Shown piece by piece: positions 1 through 9,078 of a DNA stretch of 20,566 bases (position 1 is its first letter; each line of letters begins with the position of its first letter). The notes below the pieces were generated by a model, which saw only the letters and a program-made list of their open reading frames with translations, did not search any database and was not told the DNA's origin. A program made the translations under genes and the position numbers. The stretch spans positions 642,392 through 662,957 of the forward strand of contig FJOG01000004.1 in the NCBI GenBank assembly GCA_900073065.1. Reading direction: 5' to 3'. The DNA comes from Phialocephala subalpina (lineage: Eukaryota > Ascomycota > Leotiomycetes > Helotiales > Mollisiaceae).

Positions 1-425
1 TTTAATATAAATTTGAATAAATATTTCGAAATAAGAAATATTTCTCCAAATAAATTATTTTGATTATTAAATATAAATATTAATTAATTTATTTATAATT
101 TTAAATTCTTATAAAAAAATATAATTTAAAAATTTATAATTTAAAAATAAAATTATATTTCGTAAAAATATTTTTTATAAAATTTATAAAATATAAAAAT
201 AAAGAAAAAGAAAAATTATTTACGAAATATAAATTATATTAAATTTATTTGAACGAAAAATAAAATATTAATATTTTATATAAATTAATATAATTAATAA
301 ATTATAAAATATTAAATTATAATTATAAATAATTATATATTATTTCTAATATTATTATATTTTTTATTAAAAATTCTTAAATAATAATTTCTATTAATTT
401 ATAGCCTAATTTTACTATATAATTA
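1..425. repeat. AT-rich RIP-like relic, left block
   Basis: This stretch is almost entirely A and T, with no credible coding frame in either strand. The few C and G residues left are often in CpG (for example near 27, 160, 221 and 252), while CpA and TpG are rare. That composition is what RIP leaves in repeats of filamentous ascomycetes. The composition changes abruptly at about 425, where an inverted repeat begins. The original repeat family cannot be recognised. Confidence 0.8.
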
Positions 426-483
426 CTTGCAAAATCGGCTTTATCCCCTTTCACGAATTTTTTTTTTTTTTGTAAGCATAGAC
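425..483 (+). repeat. Left arm of imperfect terminal inverted repeat
   Basis: The outer 18 bases (425-442, ACTTGCAAAATCGGCTTT) are the exact reverse complement of 5114-5131. Inward, both arms share CCCTTTC followed by a CG, then a homopolymer run (14 T at 458-471 here, 8 A in the same orientation of the other arm), and then AGCATAGAC (475-483, matching 5078-5086). The arm marks the exact border between AT-rich and normal-composition DNA. No target-site duplication is visible outside it, but the flank may have been altered by mutation. Confidence 0.75.
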
Positions 484-746
484 CACCTCATCCATTTTTG
501 GCTCTGGCGCCGTAGCTTCTTTTGTCATCCCGTGTACTCCGGAGTGCCTCGGCAACCGAACAACGTCGCAGAGAGCGCTGCGGCTCAGTTCATGTGACCA
601 CGTGGTCAAACGCAACAGAGCCGGGAGCCAGGCTGCCAGAGGATGGTCCTTGCACACCAACCCCACCATCACTCTGCAACGCTCTGGGCACTCAACAGCA
701 CTGTACGGCGCATCCCTAATCTCATCCGGCAGCATCGTCCAGTTAC

Positions 747-801
747 GTAAGTTCAAGAGCCGACTTTCGCCGCGTTGTCAAACACTGACGAGTTGTTCTA
801 G
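747..801 (+). other. Probable 5'-UTR intron of the chimera gene
   Basis: The 55-bp stretch has a GTAAGT donor, a CACTGAC branch-point-like motif at about 783-789 and a TTCTAG acceptor, so it fits the intron pattern of the downstream gene. It lies 46 bp before the chosen ATG at 848. Removing it does not create an upstream in-frame extension of the protein, so it is read as untranslated. The rest of 484-847 shows short frames only and presumably contains the promoter; no TATA box is obvious. Confidence 0.5.
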
Positions 802-847
802 AACATTGGCAGCCTTGATACGCCTACCGAAATCGTCGTCGATTGCT

Positions 848-3800
848 ATGTCCGGCGCCGAGGCTGGGTTTGTCGTTGGCCTCATTGCAAGCGTGATCTC
901 CATTATCGAGGCAACTAAAACGGTTTACGATACCGCCAAAGACGCGAAAGGTCAGCTAGAGGCATTTCGCCAGGTGGCTGCACGACTGCCACTAGTCATC
1001 GAAATCCTCTGCACCGCTACAGAGAGGATACAGTCGCTCGACGAGACGGCACAGGAGGCACTGGAGGAATTTCTAGAATCATTGAAGAAGAAGGCTGAGA
1101 AACTCGAGAAAATATTCCGGAAGGTTATTCGGCAAAATGATGACAAGTGGTACGACCGATACAAGAAAGCCCTAAGTACATTGGGGAAGGGGGACAAAGT
1201 AGAGTGTTTGATGGAAGGGATATTGAAGGACAGCCAATTACTTGCATACGAGAAGCTACAGGGAACCGCGACCGAAGCACAAGTGAAGGAGATCGAAGAG
1301 GCGATCAAGCAGATGAACGAAATACCTTGCTCTCCCTCGGACGAGGCCAGGGCTGTCCAAATGCCTCCCGTACCCAATGGAGAAGATAATGATGCAACGT
1401 GAGTGCCGCCTTATTTGAACTCGACGCGTCTAGAGAAATGTACTACAACTGATGCAGGTGGAACTATCTGAGAGCTGGCATTGAGCGGATCATGCGGTCG
1501 CCTGAAGATTTAGGTGGCGACATGGAAATAGTGAGCTCTTTCATTACACTTCTTGCAGTAATTAATTCTGACGGGTTGTGACCCCCAATAGCGTATGGGA
1601 GTATACACGTGGGTCTCTCATTAACTCCCTGGCTTAGGTTGGATGTTGACACTGTGTCCAGTGCTGTCCACAACTATTGCACTTCTGAAAAAGCGGTCAG
1701 TAGGGGTACTCATCATGGAGGTTCGCCACGGTCCCCATATCAACCAGTTTCGACAGTCGTATGCTCACATTTTACAGCTCACCTCCTTGGAGAGGAATTG
1801 TACCAACGCCTTGCTAGATACCTTACTTCCTATCTAGAAGACCTTGTGAAGTCAAGATCCGACGCCGGGGAGACCGTCCTTGCGTTCTATATTCGAGAAT
1901 GGGATCGATACAGAGCTAGCGCAAAACTTATTAACCATCTTTTCCGGTACCTCAACCGCCATTGGATCAAGCGCGAGCTAAATGAAAGAAATAAGAACGT
2001 CTTCGACGTTTACACGCTTCACTTAGTCCAGTGGCGAGAGGTGGCTTTTGCAAAACTCCATGGGGACGTCATGGATGCAGTATTGAAGATGGTCGAGAGA
2101 CAGCGCAACGGTGAAACCATCGAGCACGGCCTGATTAAAAGCATAGTCGATTCTTTTGTTGCGGTTGGGTTAAACGAGGCAGACCCGACGAAGACAACCC
2201 TTGATATTTACCGTCATTACTTTGAAACCCCATTCTTAGACGCTACAAAGAAGTTCTACCAGAACGAATCGAAGCAATTCGTGGCAGACAACGGTGTAGT
2301 AGAATACATGAAGAAGGCTGAAGCCCGGCTCGATGAGGAGGATGAGCGTATTAAGATGTACTTGGGTCCCAACATTGCGGAACCTTTGAGGAGGATTTGC
2401 AACACTGCTCTAATTGTAGATCATGAGACACTTTTGCGAGAGGAATTCCAATCTCTACTCGACAATGACCAAGTTGATGACATGGCCCGCATGTACAATC
2501 TGCTTTCACGGATTTCAGGTGGATTGGACTTTCTACCTACAAAATTTAAGAAAGGCTTTGGCGAATCTGGATTCGATATCTCATCTTCGTCCGGTAGGCC
2601 TAATCACTTCAGTACTCCGATCGCAATCACAAACGACTTTGGAAATCAAGATTTAGAAGTTCGTCGGTTCAGCGAGCAGCCTACAAGTCTCGACCCAACT
2701 CGAGCTGCGCCTACTCAAGATGGTCCAATTCCTAATGACGATTCTGGTTATGGCAGTCTAGAAGGCAGTTTACCTACAGAGTCGAAAGTGGCCTTTTCTG
2801 TTGAGAGTGGACCAGACCTCTTCAAAGCTGGCGAATTGCTAGACGAGGACGATTCTGGTGACATCCAGTCAATTCTTTCCGTCCCAGACGATATACAGTC
2901 ACAAGTCTCTACCCACCGAACACACCAGGAGATTGCTGCGAGCGAGCAGCTAGGGGAGCTCTTGGCACGGCATGAAGAGCTAAGCCCTCTATATGAGATT
3001 GCTCTTTCGAAAATAAGCAAAGAACGACTTGTTGGGAATCTACGGAGGATGCTCAAGCAATACTACCTTGACCTTGCCAACACTGCTCGGACCAATCTAG
3101 AGAAAGCTGCTGTCCAACTGCTACGCAGTCGCTGGGACAGAATCAGGTTATCACAGCAGATTGCAGACATCATACATCCAGATACAGCCGACGAACCAGA
3201 GCCAGAAATCTCAGACATTCCAGACAAAAAGCTTTACCTCGAGTCTTGGCTTGCGAACAATCCTGGCTTTCGAGTGTCTGATAGCCCTGAGTTCGACACT
3301 TCATTATATCAAAAAGACGACCACAATTCCAATAGCTCAGGCACCGACAATGACGACAGCGATGATTCGGGTAGTGATGCGGGTGAACAGTACCGCAATA
3401 TAAATCCTCTGGGGCTCTTTCCAAAGATCGCTGAGGTTGAGAGGTTCTTTACAGGAGGTGACTCTTTTCAAAAACTGTCAATGAATCTGCAGAGATTTCT
3501 TCTGCCAACCAGCATGTCTCCGCTGATTCAAATGCTGATGGCCGTTCCAACTGAAAACATCTGGTTCTCGGATGAGAACGACAATTCGATCGTGAACTTG
3601 TTCAAGATCGTGATTGAGGATCTCACAGAGGGGAACTGGCACTGGTGGCCTTTCGGGCCCAAAATGCGCATGCTACAAGAAAACGAAACCCGTGTTCACT
3701 GGCGATGTGTAAGTCTCAAGATAAGAAAATTGATCCGCCGAAAGCTGACTATTTTCAAGCACTGTGGAACTCATTTATGGGCAGAGTTGTCGAAACCACA

Positions 3801-4848
3801 TGCTGAGAGTTACAAGATGTTGCTAGCACGGAGAGTAAGAAACCCAAGACAAAAAATGCATTTGTGTACTTCAAAGCACCGCAGAAACCTGGCAGAGGCA
3901 TGGAAAGCATGGATAAGCCAGGCTGCTGGTTCCAGCGGATGGCCAAGCTCTCGAACTCAAGTATCCGGAGTACCTTTACAACAGCGTTCTCAAAATAGCA
4001 GTCCACCAGGTCAGGCCAACAAGAACAATCCAGTAAAGGGCAACACACCTGTAGGGAGTTCCTCATCAACACCTTCTCCCATACCAGCCACTGGTCAAAG
4101 CATCCAAATACCGATAGCATCCATAAATGAGTTGTTTGTATTCTTCACTGTGCAAGGGTCACGGCGTACTTTGGAACTTGCGCAGATCAAGGTGGGGCAG
4201 CAAGTTGACGACGGAGCCTTCTTCGAGGAAGTCCGCATCCAGTACAAGAAAAAGCGAGGATTTCTTAGATATTGGTTATCCGTATGGCAGCTTAAAGACT
4301 GTGAGTTGGTAAAGGTATGTTTTTCTCCATGAATGAAAGACATGATTTTCTAGGTTGACAAGAAATAGTTTATGAAAGTGTGGGGAGATCGAGTCTTATA
4401 CACTAAGAATGACCTGCCTGTCGATCCTCTTTACGAGTACGCTCCAAAACCCCCAATGACAGAACTACCACACATCTATCCACACGAGTTCGAAATGGCA
4501 CTACTTCCTCATTGCAAGGAATCTTGCCTGCTCTCATCTTTCCACGATTGCGTGGAGCATCGCAGCGGGACTACGATCTTGAGACGCATTCCCAAACGAA
4601 AGCAACCCTTGCAACTGAAAGTCAACGATCTCGAGGAAGCTTGGGGTCTCAATGCTCACTATACTCCTCATTTTCTGAGAGTGTTCTTGTATCATTGTTT
4701 AGTGCTGGCTGGTACATTTGCATTTTGGACTTGGTGGCTGGTCACCCATCCAAACGACCTTCAGAATGCTTCAGTTCCCTTCACTTCCGCGGCTGCAATT
4801 ATTGCTCTGTTCTGGAGTTCTCTGGCCACTCTCAAGGCACTTAAATAG
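848..4848 (+). CDS. SesA-cullin(CUL1 N-half)-membrane chimera protein
   Basis: Seven exons: 848-1398, 1458-1530, 1592-1608, 1662-1720, 1778-3708, 3760-4314, 4369-4848. They sum to 3666 nt, or 1221 residues, with no internal stop. Residues 1 to about 165 resemble the SesA domain found at the N terminus of fungal NACHT/STAND proteins (GFVVGLIASVISIIEAT, then AARLPLV). Residues of about 185-490 are clearly CUL1-like: TWNYLRAGI, VYTAVHNYCTS, GAHLLGEEL, HLFRYLNRHW, VVEYMKKAEARLDEE and LLSRISGGLDFLPTKF. Similarity stops there, so the cullin-homology/RING-binding and neddylation half is absent. Next come a low-complexity DDSGYGS region (about 554), a helical block (about 614-704), an acidic Ser/Asp tract, a CHCG motif (877-880), and a C-terminal module with two membrane segments (about 1167-1188 and 1198-1218). 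From memory, the last modules recur in fungal proteins behind varied N termini; I know no function for them. There is no NACHT or NB-ARC ATPase. The start ATG opens the SesA domain. A role in recruiting or titrating SKP1/F-box adaptors at a membrane is inference. Confidence 0.75.
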
Positions 4849-5077
4849 ACATATGAGCCACCTTGACTAGATTATAGTTACGTGAGTAACGAGATCCCAA
4901 AAGGCTATCTAAGATTCAACAATGGATATTCCTGATTTGCTTATATCAAATCACGAACTCTGGCGCTGATATTAATAGAAATCTACCAGCTTGACTGGTT
5001 TCCAGGGAAGCAATTCTCCGAGGGATAGGCTAGAAGATTTCTACTGGTTAGTATTAACGCCAAATATGGCTGATATA

Positions 5078-5131
5078 GTCTATGCTCATAATTTTTTTTA
5101 AGCGAGAAAGGGCAAAGCCGATTTTGCAAGT
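5078..5131 (-). repeat. Right arm of imperfect terminal inverted repeat
   Basis: 5114-5131 is the exact reverse complement of 425-442, and 5078-5086 (GTCTATGCT) is the reverse complement of 475-483. Between them GAAAGGG matches the left arm, with a one-base indel beside it and a shorter homopolymer. AT-rich DNA begins directly after 5131. The 3' flank of the chimera gene between 4849 and 5077 contains nothing else I recognise. Confidence 0.75.
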
Positions 5132-6060
5132 GTTTATAACGCAATAAATTATATAATTAATCATTAAATGATCGAAGTTCTATAATTGATAAAATATAAT
5201 AATATTACTAATTTATATAACTCGAAATATTATTATATTTCGTTATCTCAATAATATCGAATTATAAAAATAAAAATATTTTAAAATATATATTTCTAAA
5301 GGAATTATAATATAATTATTTTTTTTATTTAAAATAAAACTTTTTAATCTCATTTTTATCAAATTATAAATTTTATAAATTTAGAAATAAAGAATATTAT
5401 TTCGTTATATATTATTAATAAAGAATTAATTTTTACTTTATTATAATATACGATAAATTTTTACGAAAGTAATATATACGCGAAAGAAAAAGCGATAAAT
5501 TTTATCTAATATAAATTTTTTTAAATAATCCTAAATATTAGAATCTAAAATTAATTTTTAGAAATTATTTATAATTAATATATAACGAGTATTAAATCCT
5601 ATAAACTAATTATCGAAAATCATATTAATATTAATTTAATCTTAATAAACCAAGAAAATAAAATACGTTAATTAGATAATAAAATAATTCTTATTAAATA
5701 AATTATTTCTTTATATTATAATTTATTTAACGTATTATAAAACGTTTATAAAAACGATAAAACTAATAAATTGTTTATATTCCGTAATTATATTATATTT
5801 ATAAACACTTTAAATCTTTTAGAGAAATTTTGATTTATTATTTTTCTTTTTTATATCTTTTAATAAATAAAAGTAATTTATAATAATATTAAAATATTAT
5901 ATTATAAATCGATTATATAATATAACGTTTTATTTTTTGATTTTATTATTCTATTTACTTTAATAAAAACAAACCCAATTATTTATAATAATAATAATAT
6001 ATCGAATTATAAATTAGTTTTACTTTTATATTTTAATTCCAATTTCGGTTAAAAATTTTT
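5131..6060. repeat. AT-rich RIP-like relic, right block
   Basis: About 930 bp of extremely AT-rich DNA without a coding frame. As in the left block, surviving C and G are strikingly often in CpG (about twenty, for example 5473-5495 with TACGCGAAAG), whereas CpA and TpG are scarce. This fits loss of CpA by RIP-type C-to-T change with CpG relatively spared. It ends sharply at about 6060, inside an open frame that continues to the right, so the block appears to have cut into a former gene. Confidence 0.8.
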
Positions 6061-6068
6061 TAACAAAA

Positions 6069-6931
6069 ACATGTTATCAGCAACATATTCCAGTGGACTA
6101 CTATCAATCGACAGCACAGATATGCAGGCTACTAGTGGAACATAACCTTCAGAGGCACCAGCCCTCTTCTGAGGTAACACACAAGATGTTCATCAATGCA
6201 ATAGATGTACTAGATTTCCATACAGTCAAAACAGAACAAGATCACGCAGCACATCAACCAGTGCCGATAAGTGAGGAAGAAAAGACGAGAGCGGTGGCCA
6301 TTGTCGGTCTTAAGTGCGAAGTATTTGGGATGTGGGAGTGGTTTGACGCTTCTGAACAACCAGATAGTTAGCTTTACACCATGATCATATCCCTGTATCC
6401 AATACTGATATAAATGCAGATAATACGAAAGAACTTTTTTTGCAAGTCATCGTGCTGCGACTCCCGAATGGTACCAAACGTATAGGGGTAGGATTTTTCA
6501 ACAACGATTCCTCCATCACCAAAGATCCGTTGAGTGAGGAGAGGATCCGATATCCGATTCTTCGAGTAAATGATTCAGAGTTCGCTTTTGTTGACCCAGG
6601 AAGTCCTGTGGATATTGCCAATCTGGTATGGAAGGATCCAGTACAAGCAGGAGCCGTGGGGAGGAAGTGGAAACCTCGAGGTCTCTGTTTTCGATGGACT
6701 ACCCAATGTTCAGGAGTCTGTGTCTACTCTCTTTTGAATCTTACGTCTTCAGATAGTCAGGGGATCGCTGGAGGGCTCCATTGGAAGCGACCTGTGATTC
6801 GGACTAGACCTTGGGTCTTAAGTTTCACCCATGGAGGCGTCTTCAGTGCTTCTAAACACGTGACCCACCCCCTTTGCATTGTAGAAAATGCCTGGATCGT
6901 AGACTCGTCCCCGAAACACAACCATCTGTAA
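6069..6931 (+). pseudogene. 5'-truncated two-exon coding remnant, family not recognised
   Basis: An open frame enters from the AT-rich border with no ATG of its own before the conserved-looking part. It runs to 6366, is joined by a good 53-bp intron (6367-6419, GTTAGC donor, TACTGAT branch point, GCAG acceptor), and continues in frame to 6931. The readable product includes IVGLKCEVFGMWEWFDASE before the intron and VIVLRLPNGTKRIGVGFFN after it. I do not recognise the family. After about 6640 the residue pattern becomes Arg/Trp/Ser-rich and another frame (from 6663) reads more like protein, which suggests a frameshift. The missing 5' end and likely frame loss point to a relic, though a real gene with an unfound first exon is possible. 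Confidence 0.4.
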
Positions 6932-7499
6932 TTTACTTGAGACTTTTCGATGTATTAATTCCAATAAGAAAATAGATATTGAAATATAGAACAATTTACG
7001 CTCAAGTATTAAAATGAGTACACTATGAAATACAACTACGACATGACCTTCAATTCTAATGTGAATAAATTCAACCGGCGCTATTAAAAGATTGTCACTT
7101 TCTAATTATTCTCCCTGAGAAAATAAGGAAGAAACGCTCGATTCTTCATTCAATCACATAGCAAGATTGTAACTCATAGTTGGAATCGCCCATTAGGAAG
7201 CGCAGTGAAGACTCTTGCTAGCCGACCCCCTAAGTTGTTATCTATGTCTTATTTAACTTATGCAACTGGTCGAATGCGGAGGCGCTGCTCCATCCCAATG
7301 GTGGTGCTTCGTCACAGGATATCAGTCGACGGCCAACCATTCTCACCAACCGTCGTACAAACCCCGCACTCGACGCTAGCACCTTTGTAGTCGTCCATAT
7401 TTTCCATTCTTGATTTTCTCACAAACCATGATATACTAGACGCTTCAATTTACGGAATCACTTTTACTGCAGATACGGAATGTTCTTTTGCCGCTCGAG
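6932..7499. other. Intergenic, no recognisable feature
   Basis: A moderately AT-rich spacer between the truncated remnant and the MYND gene. Only short frames without domain-like content are present. It presumably contains the promoter of the MYND gene near its right end, but no clear element stands out. Confidence 0.5.
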
Positions 7500-8493
7500 A
7501 TGGCACCGGCATATCTCACGCAGTGTGCAAACTGTCTGACCGACGCAATAATGAGGTGTGTTGGCTGCATGGACGCGCCAGAGTACCAGCCTGGGAACTC
7601 TGTCGGTATTGTCTACTGTGGTCGCTACTGTCAGAAGGGACACTGGTCAAATCACAAGGCTCATTGCTGCGCCTTTGGAAACCGAAGGAAGCTGCTTCGA
7701 ACAGCCAGTATACTCAAGGCCGCCTTGTTGACATATGAAGAGGTTGTGTACGATGTTGACTTGACAAAGATCGAACTTCAAGATGGGGTTCTCTGCCTGC
7801 ATCAAAATCTAAGATCTATCACTGCTCGAGCTAAACGTGGTCCCTTTCCAAGCCATCTTACCACCAATGTTGAGCATAAGGAGGCAGCTCTTGCGAATAA
7901 TCAATGCACAACTGCCATGGCGCTATTAGGTCGTCTGACCCGAAAGCTTCTTGGAGGTTAGATAGCCCTCCAAGATTATATTTTGGGTAATCTAGGACTC
8001 ACATTCAGTAGGGGTAGCATCAACTATCGAAGTATTGGACCTCAATATCGGAAAGCCGCTGATTCCAACAAAGCTCGTTCCTGGTCCAGACTCTAGCGAT
8101 TTGCTACACACAGTGTTCAAAGTGGGACGATTGTTCGCCAATGAGTCATGGATTCTCGATACAACAAGCTGCCAATATGGATTCCAGGATGTTCTTATCC
8201 CCTTCGACAAGTACGTTGCAGACAAATCATGCCGAAATTTGAGCGATCTTAACACTTACGATGCGAACGAAACGAAGGACTTGGACTACTTCGAGACTCT
8301 TCCGTTTCTGAACAGGACCCGAGCACAGCGAGAGGATAAAAAGTTGGAGCGACGGGCTCGCATACACTTTGCCGTCTTCGTCAACACACGCGTCAGCAAA
8401 GATATACTTAATGGCTCTGCCGTCGAATTTAAGGATAAATTGGATAGCTTTGTGTGTGAGTTAAAGTTGCATATACTAACTTTAGCCAACTGA
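7500..8493 (+). CDS. MYND-type zinc-finger protein, probably truncated
   Basis: The ATG at 7500 starts MAPAYLTQCANC. Exon 1 runs to 7956 and an intron of 52 or 55 bp follows. The acceptor is a tandem CAGTAG, so either 8009 or 8012 can begin exon 2, in frame both ways. The stop is at 8491-8493, giving about 312 residues. The MYND finger is complete: Cys9, Cys12, Cys20, Cys23, Cys40, Cys44, His52, Cys56 (C-x2-C-x7-C-x2-C, then C-x3-C-x7-H-x3-C). MYND fingers are protein-protein interaction modules; the partner is unknown. The rest is a fungal region of unknown function, including a KDLDYFETLPFLNRTRAQRE segment. The stop lies just where a related reading continues in another frame (next entry), so the product may lack its original C-terminal third. 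There is no SET domain. Confidence 0.7.
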
Positions 8494-8948
8494 GAACTGG
8501 ACGATATCTTTGTGGGCCGGATGTGGTTTCTTTAAGACCCAACTTGCGTTCCGTGCTTTGGGGGTGAAGCTTTTGAGACTGCATTGCGTACGCATGCCTA
8601 GGTCCGCTACTTCAGTCATGAAGGTATCGATGTCAAAGACGTGGCAAGCAATACGGAGGGGAGGAGCTCGTACTGTTCAACATATTTTGGGCTAAATACC
8701 TAGTCGCTCGTCACACTGGGCCTAGAATAACTGTAACTGCTAGTGAAGCCGTGTTTGTCTCATCACGGCGTCCTGACCCAACAACCGTTCTGCTATACGT
8801 CCTAGGGTTCGAAGCTGTACGTAGACTCCTTTTAGATACTATCATTTGGTGCCTGCCACCGCCTGAGTCTTTTGGAGTCCATTCAACCTCCCCCGGACTC
8901 AGTACCAAATCATTGGACCAAATTACCAACATAGTATGTAGCAGGTGA
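8487..8948 (+). pseudogene. Frame-broken C-terminal continuation of the MYND gene
   Basis: Three protein-like segments follow one another in three frames: QLRTGRYLCGPDVVSLRPN from 8487 to a stop at 8565; GGEAFETALRTHA, an in-frame TAG at 8599, and VRYFSHEGIDVKDVA from 8563 to about 8648; and QYGGEELVLFNIFWAKYLVA from 8649 onward, open to 8948. One extra G in the 8560-8564 run, one lost base near 8648, and a shift or short intron near 8486 would explain the breaks. The segments read as one lost C-terminal region. The tail after about 8750 is less convincing. Confidence 0.5.
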
Positions 8949-9078
8949 GAAACATCAGAACAATGTCCATAATCTCCTTGAAGATCTGTACCTTTTTCGA
9001 TCTCCATGATGATCTTGTTGAAGCTCGCATTTACGGCCCTCATGCTCCCAGTTCTTGAACACTACCACATCATCACTC

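Larger units (their letters stand above)
426..5130. mobile_element. Candidate inverted-repeat-bounded gene island (4.7 kb)
   Basis: A 4705-bp segment of ordinary base composition is bracketed by inverted repeats and embedded in AT-rich RIP-like DNA on both sides. It contains one whole transcription unit (5'-UTR intron, seven coding exons) and no transposase, integrase or reverse transcriptase. It could be a non-autonomous TIR element that captured a gene, or an unmutated island between two inverted relics of one repeat family. The lack of a clear target-site duplication keeps the mobile interpretation tentative. Confidence 0.4.

Noticed and set aside
423..434. TTAC(N7)A motif at the island border, like the target site of some Starship elements
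   Set aside because: The motif is short and common, the segment is only 4.7 kb, and no DUF3435-type tyrosine recombinase is present.
458..471. Run of 14 T as a possible retroposon poly(A) tail
   Set aside because: It lies inside the inverted-repeat arm, the other arm also has a homopolymer run, and the enclosed gene keeps its introns.
5131..6060. AT-rich DNA as a mitochondrial insert or centromere fragment
   Set aside because: There are no mitochondrial genes, the length is small, and the dinucleotide pattern fits RIP better.
8454..8485. A 32-bp intron joining the MYND exon to the downstream reading
   Set aside because: The phase fits and a branch point is visible, but 32 bp is below normal fungal intron size, and later frame breaks downstream remain unexplained. 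It is kept only as an alternative.
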